Origin: Oscillospiraceae bacterium
GTDB lineage: Bacteria; Bacillota; Clostridia; Saccharofermentanales; Saccharofermentanaceae
Assembly (NCBI GenBank): GCA_902780785.1
Contig: CACZGS010000001.1
Location: forward strand, 124,001-188,000
Direction: 5' to 3'
Length of the DNA stretch: 64,000 bases
Shown piece by piece: positions 28,230 to 36,003 of this stretch (positions are counted from its first letter, which is position 1; each line of letters begins with the position of its first letter). The notes under the pieces are model-generated. The model made no database searches. It saw nothing but the letters and a program-made list of their open reading frames with translations, and was not told where the DNA came from. A program made the translations under genes and the position numbers.

Positions 28230-28266
28230 CAGGGCTGTCCCTCTATGGGGCGGCCCTGTTGCTTTT
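28230..28266 (+). terminator. Rho-independent terminator after the BceAB-like operon
   Basis: 12-bp stem CAGGGCTGTCCC/GGGGCGGCCCTG with G-T pairs and a short loop, followed by TTGCTTTT. Confidence 0.8.
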
Positions 28267-28355
28267 CGGAGACTAATATAAAATCTGTTTGAGAATTGTT
28301 CTCTGATGCGGTATCCTAACTCATAAGGGAAAGATTAATTTGGAGGTATAACCCC

Positions 28356-28910
28356 ATGAAAGACCGCATACGTGCGAACGCTTCAACAGCATTCTTTAAG
28401 ATCATTTTTGCAGTAACCATTCTGTTGGGAGCTGCTGCAGGCATCCTTGGAAACGTGGCATCATTGCCGACGGGAACATATCTTATTCCGTCATATCTTG
28501 AATCATTAAGATCTTACTATCTATGCAATACGATCTCGCAGTGCCTGTCGGTGTTGGCGGTGCTCATGATAGTAACATGTATCCTGACACTGTTCATCGG
28601 AAACAAGATCGTTTCCCTTTGTATTATTGCAGGCGACCTTCTGATCTTCGGATTCTTCTTTACAGCTGCGATCCCTTATTTCCAGAAACCGCGTGTCGAG
28701 AAGGCCAAGCTTGTCGATGCGGATTTCCAGTATTCGCAGTATGGCGGAGACAAATATGAACTGTACTTTGATAACGGTGCTGCCATAAAGGTCCCCGAGA
28801 AAGAATATCAATACGGCTCAAAAGGCAAATCTTTCTATATCGTAATGTGCGGCGATAAGGCTATAAGCGTATTCGATGCGAGAAAGTACCAGTATACTGA
28901 GAATTCATGA
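28356..28910 (+). CDS. Hypothetical membrane protein
   Basis: 184 aa, start supported by TTGGAGG ten bases upstream. Three hydrophobic helices (about residues 13-35, 63-83, 88-108) precede a ~75-residue soluble beta-rich tail (KYELYFDNGAAIKVPEKEYQ). I recognise no family. It overlaps the methyltransferase gene by 4 bases (ATGA), so the two are coupled and may act together at the membrane. Confidence 0.75.
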   Translation: MKDRIRANASTAFFKIIFAVTILLGAAAGILGNVASLPTGTYLIPSYLESLRSYYLCNTISQCLSVLAVLMIVTCILTLFIGNKIVSLCIIAGDLLIFGFFFTAAIPYFQKPRVEKAKLVDADFQYSQYGGDKYELYFDNGAAIKVPEKEYQYGSKGKSFYIVMCGDKAISVFDARKYQYTENS

Positions 28911-29707
28911 ATGAAGTAAACAGGACGCTGTATATACCGCTTTACGGAAAATCCCTTGTAAGCAAAAAGGGGATAATCCTTCGTGATACAAAAGCAGAAG
29001 AGATCTGGAGTAAAGAAGGCTTTGAACTGAAAGGCAGATCAAAGTCCAAATGGCTTGCATATAACATGGCAATGAGGGCTAAGGTTTTCGATGACTGGAC
29101 AGAGAAGTGCCTTAAAGAAAACCCTGAAGCCGTTGTCATTCATATCGGATGCGGCTTGGACAGCAGATGCCTTAGAGTCCGGCAGGAATATAAGCTTTGG
29201 GTGGACTGTGATTTCCCGGATGTTCTTGATATCCGTAGACAATACTACAATGAGTCCGGATCATACCGCATGATGGCTCTTAATGCCACGGATACGGAGA
29301 AGATCAGGGAGCTTCCGGACGGAAGTGCGGCGGTAATCGTGCTCGAAGGACTATCCATGTACCTTACAAACGTTGAGCTCAAAGCTCTTATTGCGGCTTT
29401 GCAAGCCAAGTATCAGCAGATCAGTGTCCTTATGGATGTTTATACCGTATTCGGTGCGAAGGCTTCGGAAAAGAAGAATCCGATAAATGATGTCGGTGTT
29501 ACCAAAGTATATGGCGTGGATGATGTCGACGGCATTCTGGAAGGGACCGGAGTAAAGAAGACAGCTGAGCATACGTTTACACCTGCGGAGCTGGTCGGCG
29601 AATTAAAGCCTTTTGAAAAGCTGTTCTTCAAGCTGCTTTTCACCGGAAAGACTTACAAGAAGATCTATAGGCTATATGAGCTGAGATCCGGTGTTTCCGG
29701 TCTTTAA
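28907..29707 (+). CDS. SAM-dependent methyltransferase, leucine carboxyl methyltransferase-like
   Basis: 266 aa. The SAM site VVIHIGCGLDSRCLRV, the acidic VDCDFPDVLDIRRQYY and VIVLEGLSMYLT are the three motifs of the PPM1/LCMT-like family of O-methyltransferases, which in bacteria are often tied to polyketide or other small-molecule methylation. No membrane segment. It is coupled to the preceding small membrane-protein gene. The substrate cannot be told; no biosynthetic cluster is present. Confidence 0.85.
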   Translation: MNEVNRTLYIPLYGKSLVSKKGIILRDTKAEEIWSKEGFELKGRSKSKWLAYNMAMRAKVFDDWTEKCLKENPEAVVIHIGCGLDSRCLRVRQEYKLWVDCDFPDVLDIRRQYYNESGSYRMMALNATDTEKIRELPDGSAAVIVLEGLSMYLTNVELKALIAALQAKYQQISVLMDVYTVFGAKASEKKNPINDVGVTKVYGVDDVDGILEGTGVKKTAEHTFTPAELVGELKPFEKLFFKLLFTGKTYKKIYRLYELRSGVSGL

Positions 29708-29805
29708 TGCGAAAACTTCTTCTGAGCCTTTGTTTTACGGCATTGAAAAGACAAAAAGGCTATAAAGAACGCTTTTAACTAATAGTTTTCGATAAAGATA
29801 GTTGA

Positions 29806-29811
29806 TATAAT
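29806..29811 (+). promoter_or_regulatory. Probable -10 of the first FecR-domain gene
   Basis: TATAAT in an AT-rich stretch, about 50 bases ahead of the ATG at 29861. The -35 (TAGTTT, 29783-29788, 17-base spacer) is weak. Confidence 0.45.
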
Positions 29812-29860
29812 TAAATATAGTGATAGATTATTTTGGAATTGTACAAGGAAGGGATGACGT

Positions 29861-31093
29861 ATGATTTCTATCAACTTACCGAAGAATCTCACTTTCGGAA
29901 TGAAACTCCTTTACGGCCTTCTTGCAGTCAGCATTGTAATAGCTATTGTTTGCGCCATTATCTTTGGCCGCAGTACTTACCTTGCAAAGACCATGAAGCT
30001 TGTAAGGGCAGAGGGAACAGTTAAGATCGAACAGGAAGGCGGAAAGCTTAAGCCGATCAGGAAAAATGCCAGATTCGAATCCGGTGAAGCCTTGATCACA
30101 GGTGCGGGAAGCCTTGCATCAGTAAGCCTCGATGACACCAAGATAGTTACTCTTCAGGCTGACAGCAGAGCTGAATTCACAAAGATGAATAAGCAGCTCG
30201 CTTTGAAGCTCACAAAGGGTGCGCTTTTCTTCGAAGTAACCCAGAAGCTTAATGATGATGAGTCATTTGAGATTAGGACATCAACGATAACCGCAGGCAT
30301 TAAAGGCACTTCCGGTTTTTTCTATGTTGATGAAGAAGGCAGAGATACAATGACCATTACGGACGGTAAGGTCCTTATCTCCGCAGTAAATCCTGAGACC
30401 GGCGAGAGAAAATATGCCGAGATCAGCGGCGGACAGAGGGTTGTCGTTCATCTGTATTCTGAATCTGATGATGACCATGACACCATTGAACTTGATATCC
30501 AGGATCTTGCTGAAGAAGATCTCGAAGACTTCGTTCTCAAGATGCTCGGCGATAATGAGCGTCTCCTTACCAGAGTCTGTGAATACACAGGCTGGGACAG
30601 AATGAAGCTCAGAGAGCTTATCAATGCACTCTTAGTTGCAAATCTCAGCAGCGGCGAGACAGTACCTTCTTCCGAAGATACAACTGAACCGGAAACATCT
30701 CCGGAGGATACAGAAACACAGGGCGATGCGGATAACACACCTACGCCCACACCTAAGACAAAAGAGACCGATAAGTCTGAAGCTACAGCTACACCTAAAC
30801 CGAAGGCTACAAATACTACAAAGCCTAAGGCCACAGCTACAAATAAGCCTAAGGCAACAAATACTACAAAGCCTAAGGCTACAAATACACCTGTACCTAC
30901 AGTGACTCAAGCGCCCACAAATACCCCTACAGAGGTGCCTCCTGTAAATACACCTACCAATACACCTGTGCCCACATCGACAGATGTGCCTCATGTAAAT
31001 ACACCTACCAATACACCAGTACCACCTGAGCCTTCTAAGACTCAACCTCAACCGACTGAATCTAATAATGGCGATGATAACAGTGATGGTTAA
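29861..31093 (+). CDS. Membrane-anchored FecR-domain protein, paralogue 1
   Basis: 410 aa. A short cytoplasmic N-terminus, one transmembrane helix (about 15-36), then a FecR domain (about 43-190) with LVRAEGTVKI, SLDDTKIVTLQADSRAEF and the conserved TAGIKGTSGFFYV core. A helical module follows (about 205-262; DNERLLTRVCEYTGWDRMKL) and then a ~130-residue Thr/Pro/Lys-rich tail ending in Asn/Asp. Unlike classical FecR there is no N-terminal anti-sigma domain and no sigma-factor gene nearby. Two paralogues follow in tandem, then a CHASE2 cyclase. I infer a periplasmic-face/wall-exposed sensor or scaffold. It has its own terminator. Confidence 0.85.
   Translation: MISINLPKNLTFGMKLLYGLLAVSIVIAIVCAIIFGRSTYLAKTMKLVRAEGTVKIEQEGGKLKPIRKNARFESGEALITGAGSLASVSLDDTKIVTLQADSRAEFTKMNKQLALKLTKGALFFEVTQKLNDDESFEIRTSTITAGIKGTSGFFYVDEEGRDTMTITDGKVLISAVNPETGERKYAEISGGQRVVVHLYSESDDDHDTIELDIQDLAEEDLEDFVLKMLGDNERLLTRVCEYTGWDRMKLRELINALLVANLSSGETVPSSEDTTEPETSPEDTETQGDADNTPTPTPKTKETDKSEATATPKPKATNTTKPKATATNKPKATNTTKPKATNTPVPTVTQAPTNTPTEVPPVNTPTNTPVPTSTDVPHVNTPTNTPVPPEPSKTQPQPTESNNGDDNSDG
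30781..31030 (+). repeat. Thr-Pro-Lys-Asn coding repeats
   Basis: Degenerate tandem units encoding NTTKPKAT, ATNKPKAT and NTPVPT/NTPTNTPV; three near-identical copies of ACAAAGCCTAAGGC fall within 80 bases. Similar Thr/Pro tails occur in both downstream paralogues (about 32131-32450 and 33670-33890) with less exact repetition. They probably form an extended wall-spanning stalk. Confidence 0.8.
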
Positions 31094-31132
31094 ACCACAG
31101 ATAATAGATTAAGTTGTATATCTTTATTGTTT

Positions 31133-31164
31133 AAAAAGGCTGTCTCACACGAGGCAGCCTTTTT
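31133..31164 (+). terminator. Rho-independent terminator after FecR paralogue 1
   Basis: AAAAAGGCTG/CAGCCTTTTT stem extended by CTC/GAG across a T-G mismatch, loop ACAC; T-run at the 3' side. Confidence 0.85.
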
Positions 31165-31334
31165 ATGTCTGCGGTAATCAATTTCTAAATAATAAATAGA
31201 GAACTCCGATTTTGTAGCAATATGCACAAAAAAGTCGTGTTGAATTTGGGTAGCATGTTTTAGGCCTTTTCGATATTCTACTATGGTATGAATAATACCG
31301 CTCCAAAATAACCATTTCGGAAAGGCGGATTCAT

Positions 31335-32744
31335 ATGGGTTTAATAAATCACATTAAATCCTTAACTCCCAAGGTCAAAGTCATAATAGTTTGCGCTGCA
31401 GTTTTATTGATCGCTGCAATTGTTTGCATTGCTATGTCTGCGCGCAAGGGTTATCTGGCTAAGACCATGAGGCTGCTTCACTTTGAAGGATCTGTCAATA
31501 TCGAAGATGGCAGGGGTGAAGCAAAGCCTGTTACTAATAATATCCGTTTCCAGTCAGGTGATGCTTTAAGTACCGGTTCAGACGGCATTGCGTCTGTCGG
31601 TCTTGATGATACGAAAATAGTCACACTCCAGAACGATAGTAGAGCTGAGTTCCAGAAGTCAGGAAAGCGTCTGGAACTCAAGCTCACTAGCGGCGCAGTG
31701 TTTTTCAATGTTACAGAGAAACTCAAGGCAGATGAGACCTTTGAGATAAAGACCTCTACGATGACCGCCGGCATTCGTGGTACATCAGGAATGATCTACT
31801 TCGATACTGCCGACGGCGGTAGGGAATCCATTGTCGTAACTGACGGCGTAGTAGAGATCTCTGCTACAAACCCTGTTACCGGTGAGACAAAGACCGCCAG
31901 AGTTGAAGGCGGCAAGAAGATCAAGGTCTATTTGTACAACGACAAATCAGAAGACAGTGTAGCTTTCGAAGAGGAAGCTGTCACTGAAGAAAATATCGAT
32001 GACTTTGTCCTTAAGAATATTGCAGAGAATGATGAGCTCTTAACCAGAGTTGCTGCATATACAGGCTGGGACAAAGACAAACTTAAAAAAGCCATCAAGG
32101 ATCTTGAAGCAGAGAATACTCAGGATCCGTCCGAGACACCTACACCGGTGCCGGCCGAGGAGACGACCGAGGAAGTGAATTCTCCAACGCCGACACCGGT
32201 AACCTCGCCGACTGATTCGGTTACGCCACCGCCGCCTCCTACGGTAGCGCCACCTACGGAAACTCCGCCTACGCCTACGCCTTCGCCCAGGCCGAAGCCT
32301 CCGACGAATACACCGGTGCCTCCGACGAACTCGCCTTCGCCGAAGCCGCCTACGGAAACGCCGCCTACAACGACTCCGACCAATACACCAACGTCGACAC
32401 CTACAAATACACCGACATCAACTCCGACCAATACGCCTACGCCAGTGCCTGGTCCTGTATACGAAGGAACGCCTGAATATACGGATGGCAGCCTGATATA
32501 TGTGTATCAGGATGACCCGGACAAGCTTGATTTCCAAGGCACGGATTCTGAAGGTCGCGGATGTACTTGCGGATTCACCAAAACAGCCGATAAGTACGGT
32601 AATGTTTGCTTCAGGCAAAATGATTATTGGGTGGACGGTGATAATCCCAACGGTCAGACAGAGCTGGAATGCGATCACGCATATTACTATTACAATTTAG
32701 ATGATGGATCCATGTACCGTGTGCCAAGAGACCGGTGGCCATAA
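31335..32744 (+). CDS. Membrane-anchored FecR-domain protein, paralogue 2
   Basis: 469 aa. Same plan as its neighbours: transmembrane helix about 14-36, FecR domain about 45-195 (LLHFEGSVNIED; TAGIRGTSGMIYFD), helical YTGWDKDKLKKAIKDL module (about 228-258), then a ~110-residue Thr/Pro tail. It differs in carrying an extra C-terminal domain of about 90 residues with a CTC pair (SEGRGCTCGFTKTADKYGN) and many Tyr and Asp, which I cannot assign. Upstream it has a GGAAAGGCGG ribosome site. Terminators lie on both sides, so it is probably its own transcript. Confidence 0.85.
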   Translation: MGLINHIKSLTPKVKVIIVCAAVLLIAAIVCIAMSARKGYLAKTMRLLHFEGSVNIEDGRGEAKPVTNNIRFQSGDALSTGSDGIASVGLDDTKIVTLQNDSRAEFQKSGKRLELKLTSGAVFFNVTEKLKADETFEIKTSTMTAGIRGTSGMIYFDTADGGRESIVVTDGVVEISATNPVTGETKTARVEGGKKIKVYLYNDKSEDSVAFEEEAVTEENIDDFVLKNIAENDELLTRVAAYTGWDKDKLKKAIKDLEAENTQDPSETPTPVPAEETTEEVNSPTPTPVTSPTDSVTPPPPPTVAPPTETPPTPTPSPRPKPPTNTPVPPTNSPSPKPPTETPPTTTPTNTPTSTPTNTPTSTPTNTPTPVPGPVYEGTPEYTDGSLIYVYQDDPDKLDFQGTDSEGRGCTCGFTKTADKYGNVCFRQNDYWVDGDNPNGQTELECDHAYYYYNLDDGSMYRVPRDRWP

Positions 32745-32755
32745 CAATGAATAAA

Positions 32756-32797
32756 CAAAACGGCTGATCAAGATCGATTGTTCAGCCGTTTGCATTT
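32756..32797 (+). terminator. Rho-independent terminator after FecR paralogue 2
   Basis: AAACGGCTGA (32758-32767) pairs with TCAGCCGTTT (32782-32791); the 14-base loop can pair further (GATC-type). Followed by GCATTTATA. Confidence 0.75.
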
Positions 32798-32836
32798 ATA
32801 GAGCGTGCCGTGTTGTTTAAAAGCCCTTTGCTCCTA

Positions 32837-32845
32837 TGATATAAT
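32837..32845 (+). promoter_or_regulatory. Extended -10 promoter of the FecR3-cyclase operon
   Basis: TGATATAAT (TG-N-TATAAT) at 32837-32845, with a weak TTTAAA 18 bases upstream (32816-32821). It is the only promoter-like sequence between the terminator and the third FecR gene, and should drive the gene block 32881-37716. Confidence 0.6.
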
Positions 32846-32880
32846 TATTTTGTTAACCGCTTTGCGGGGAGGTAATGCTT

Positions 32881-34197
32881 ATGAATATCGTTGATAAGTT
32901 TAAGAATCTCACACGCGAAAAGAAGATTATTGCTGCAGTTGGCGCGGTCTTGGTGGTGGCAGCCATCGTCATTGTCTGCATAGTCATTTCGAACAATAAG
33001 TATCTTGCCACGACAATGAGACTCCTTCGTGTTGAAGGAACGGTAAATATCGAAGATTCCAAAGGCGGAACAAGATCAGTAACCAACAATATGCGTTTCC
33101 AGTCCGGAGATGCTCTGAATACTGGTGCTGACGGTCTTGCTTCCGTCGGACTCGATGACACCAAGATCATAACGCTTCAGAATGACAGCCGTGCAGAGTT
33201 CCTTAAGAAAGGCAAGCAGCTGGAACTTAAGCTTACAAAGGGTGCGGTATTCTTCAATGTTACCGAGAAGCTCAAAGCGGATGAGACTTTTGAGATCAAG
33301 ACATCTACAATGACTGCCGGTATCCGCGGTACATCAGGCATCTATTATTACGATGAGACCAATGAGAACAGGGAAACCCTGGTGGTAACCGACGGTGAAG
33401 TCGTTGTATCTGCTACAAATAAAAAGACAGGCGTAACTAAGACTGCAAAAGTTACGTCAGGTGAGAAGGTAACGGTATACCTTTTCGATGATAAGGATCC
33501 CGAAGACAGTGTAATGTTCGAGCTCAAGGATATTGAAGTCGATGAACTCGGCAGATTCAAGTTGTCCTCGCTTGCTGATGATGAAGAACTCATGAAGAGG
33601 ATCAGCACACATACAGGCTGGGATGAAGATAAGCTCAAGAGGGTATTAAGAGGCCTTGGAGATGCAATTGCTCCGACTGATACTCCTACACCTACACCTG
33701 TGGAGGAAACAGAGGAGACTCCTACTCCGCCGATGACACCTACACCTGAGGCAACACCGACTCCGGAGCCAACGAACACGGCCACACCTTCACCTAAACC
33801 GCCGACGAATACGCCTAAGCCTAAGACGCCTACAAAGGCTCCGACGGCAACGCCTACATCTGTTCCTACAACAGATCCTTCAACTAATGATTCGACAGAG
33901 GGATCAACTGATCCTTCGACAGAGAACTCCCAGTCCAAGGTTCCGACTGTTCCTGATGGTTATTCGAAGACCGTTTGGAAAGACGGCGTCTATATTGTCG
34001 ATATCGATAATGAGGAATTCCTTGGCTGGATCGATGGCGAGTGGCAAGCCCTTGACCAGGAGGTACGGGAGAGTGGTGACTCAATAACCACTATGTATTA
34101 TGATGCCTCCGGAGAGCTCTACTACCAGGAGACTGTAGCCTGGCCGGCAGAAAACCCTCCGGTAAATGAGAATGACAATACCGGTTACGTAGGCTGA
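32881..34197 (+). CDS. Membrane-anchored FecR-domain protein, paralogue 3
   Basis: 438 aa from the ATG at 32881, 8 bases after GGGGAGG; the ATG at 32875 is only two bases from that site and is unlikely. Transmembrane helix about 14-38, FecR domain about 45-195 (LLRVEGTVNIEDSKGG; TAGIRGTSGIYYYDE), helical HTGWDEDKLKRVLRGL module, a ~90-residue Thr/Pro tail, then a distinct ~80-residue acidic, aromatic C-terminus (GYSKTVWKDGVYIVDIDNEE). It is the paralogue coupled to the cyclase: the cyclase ATG follows its stop by one base. FecR proteins next to CHASE2 cyclases are a recurring pairing, so it is the best candidate for the cyclase's sensory partner. Confidence 0.87.
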   Translation: MNIVDKFKNLTREKKIIAAVGAVLVVAAIVIVCIVISNNKYLATTMRLLRVEGTVNIEDSKGGTRSVTNNMRFQSGDALNTGADGLASVGLDDTKIITLQNDSRAEFLKKGKQLELKLTKGAVFFNVTEKLKADETFEIKTSTMTAGIRGTSGIYYYDETNENRETLVVTDGEVVVSATNKKTGVTKTAKVTSGEKVTVYLFDDKDPEDSVMFELKDIEVDELGRFKLSSLADDEELMKRISTHTGWDEDKLKRVLRGLGDAIAPTDTPTPTPVEETEETPTPPMTPTPEATPTPEPTNTATPSPKPPTNTPKPKTPTKAPTATPTSVPTTDPSTNDSTEGSTDPSTENSQSKVPTVPDGYSKTVWKDGVYIVDIDNEEFLGWIDGEWQALDQEVRESGDSITTMYYDASGELYYQETVAWPAENPPVNENDNTGYVG

Positions 34198-34198
34198 T

Positions 34199-36001
34199 AT
34201 GATCAAAAACAACAGAACGCGCCATCTGATCTACGGCTTATTGCTGGCGACGGCAATAACCTTGGTATGCTTTAGCAAACTGACCAAGATCCCTGATCTG
34301 TGGCTTGACGATGCTCTTTATCAGCAGGACAGATCCGTGCCGGGTGATATCGTGATCATCGGTATTACCGACAGAGATATCGATCAATTCGGACCTTACG
34401 GCAGCTGGGACCGAACGGTCATGGCAAGAGCTCTCGAAGTGCTCGGTTCTAATCCCGAGAATGCTCCTTCTGTAGTCGCTATCGATATCCAGTATTCAAG
34501 TCATTTAGATGAAGAAGGCGATATGAGACTTGCAAACGCAGCGGAAAAGCTCGGCAATGTTATTACTGCCACTACCGCTACGTATGGTGCAAAGACTACA
34601 TTCGGAAGCGGAAAAGTCGTGATCGATTATTTCTCTGTCCTGTCTTATGAAGAGCCTTATGAAGAACTTAAGAAGGTGACAACACAGGGCAGCATCAACA
34701 CTATGTACGATGATGACGGTGTCTTGAGACATGCGCTTCTTTATGTTGAGCCTGACGGCGGCCGTGTTTATTCGATGCAGTATCAGGCAGCCAAGCTCTA
34801 TGCCGAGAGTAAGGGCTTCTCGATAGAAGAGCCTCCGACGGATGCGAGAGGACATTATTACGTTTCCTATTCTGCAAAACCCGGCGGATACTCTGATGAC
34901 TTATCACTTTGTGATCTTATCAACGGAGAGATAGATCCGGGTTACTATGCCGGCAAGCTCGTATTGATCGGACCTTACACGCCGGGTCTTCAGGATTCGT
35001 TCGTTACGCCTATTGAGAAGTCCGACATGATGTATGGCATAGAGTATCAGGCGAATGTCATCCAGATGATCCTGGACGGCAACTATAAGACCGAAGTATC
35101 CGACTATATCCAGCTGGGCATTTTGTGGATCGTATGTCTTGCGTATTTTGTATTCCTCAATGCGAAAAAATTACGTTATACGATCCCGGCATTCTTTATC
35201 GGTGTTCTGGCATCACTCGGAATAAGCCTGGCACTCAGTTCTCTGGGTTATATTACGCATGCGTTCTGGATTCCTTTCGGACTGTTCGTATTATTCATAT
35301 TCAGTCTCGGCGGCCACTATATCCGTGCTGCCATAGAAAGACAGAATGTAACCAAGACGTTCGAGCGTTATGTTGCTCCTAATGTCGTAAGTGAGATATT
35401 GAAGGAAGGAACTGACAGCTTAAAGCTCGGCGGCAAGACCGTTGACATCGCAGTTCTCTTCGTAGATATCAGAGGCTTTACTACGATGTCTGAGAGATTA
35501 TCTCCTGAGGAAGTCGTATTTATCCTTAACCAGTATCTTTCAATGACGAGTGCCTGTGTCGACAGATATCACGGCACATTGGACAAGTTCATCGGTGACG
35601 CTACGATGGCATTCTGGGGCGCGCCGATCGCTGACGATGACGCTGTATATCACGCATGCATGGCGGCGCTTGATATCGTTAAGGGCGCAGACGAACTTTC
35701 CGCTAAACTCAAAGCTGAGATCAATGAAGAGATCCATGTCGGTGTCGGTGTTAACTTCGGACCTGCCGTTGTCGGCAACATGGGTTCCGAGAGACGTATG
35801 GACTATACGGCTATCGGTGATACCGTTAATACTTCAGCAAGACTTGAAGCGAATGCTCCGGGCGGCATGGTATATGTCAGCCGTTCGGTAATCGACAGAT
35901 TGAATGGCCGTATGAAGTACGAGCCGCTCGAAAAGCCAATCAAACTTAAAGGTAAGGCGGATGGATTTGAGATCCTGCGCCTTTTAGGACCGGAGGAATA
36001 A
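34199..36001 (+). CDS. CHASE2-domain class III adenylate cyclase
   Basis: 600 aa. N-terminal transmembrane helix, an extracellular CHASE2 domain (about 30-295; VVIIGITDRDIDQFGPYG-like start, SVVAIDIQYSS), three transmembrane helices (about 303-375), then a class III cyclase domain (about 395-595). Metal-binding Asp residues are in FVDIRGF (D423) and FIGDATMAFWG (D467). The purine-specifying pair is K463 in LDKFIGD and D535 in RMDYTAIGD, the adenylate pattern, and the transition-state N544 and R548 in NTSARLE are intact. So it should make cAMP as a homodimer in response to an outside signal. One base after FecR paralogue 3 and two before the MBL-GAF-GGDEF gene. Confidence 0.93.
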   Translation: MIKNNRTRHLIYGLLLATAITLVCFSKLTKIPDLWLDDALYQQDRSVPGDIVIIGITDRDIDQFGPYGSWDRTVMARALEVLGSNPENAPSVVAIDIQYSSHLDEEGDMRLANAAEKLGNVITATTATYGAKTTFGSGKVVIDYFSVLSYEEPYEELKKVTTQGSINTMYDDDGVLRHALLYVEPDGGRVYSMQYQAAKLYAESKGFSIEEPPTDARGHYYVSYSAKPGGYSDDLSLCDLINGEIDPGYYAGKLVLIGPYTPGLQDSFVTPIEKSDMMYGIEYQANVIQMILDGNYKTEVSDYIQLGILWIVCLAYFVFLNAKKLRYTIPAFFIGVLASLGISLALSSLGYITHAFWIPFGLFVLFIFSLGGHYIRAAIERQNVTKTFERYVAPNVVSEILKEGTDSLKLGGKTVDIAVLFVDIRGFTTMSERLSPEEVVFILNQYLSMTSACVDRYHGTLDKFIGDATMAFWGAPIADDDAVYHACMAALDIVKGADELSAKLKAEINEEIHVGVGVNFGPAVVGNMGSERRMDYTAIGDTVNTSARLEANAPGGMVYVSRSVIDRLNGRMKYEPLEKPIKLKGKADGFEILRLLGPEE

Positions 36002-36003
36002 AG

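Noticed and set aside
32120..32431. Val/Gly-rich minus-strand reading frame opposite the FecR paralogue 2 tail
   Set aside because: It is the antisense shadow of Thr/Pro codons, has no ribosome site, and the same effect occurs opposite the other FecR tails (30448-30834, 33348-33938).
29861..34197. FecI-FecR iron-transport regulation
   Set aside because: The FecR proteins lack the N-terminal anti-sigma region, no ECF sigma gene or TonB-dependent receptor is nearby, and the cell type is Gram-positive.
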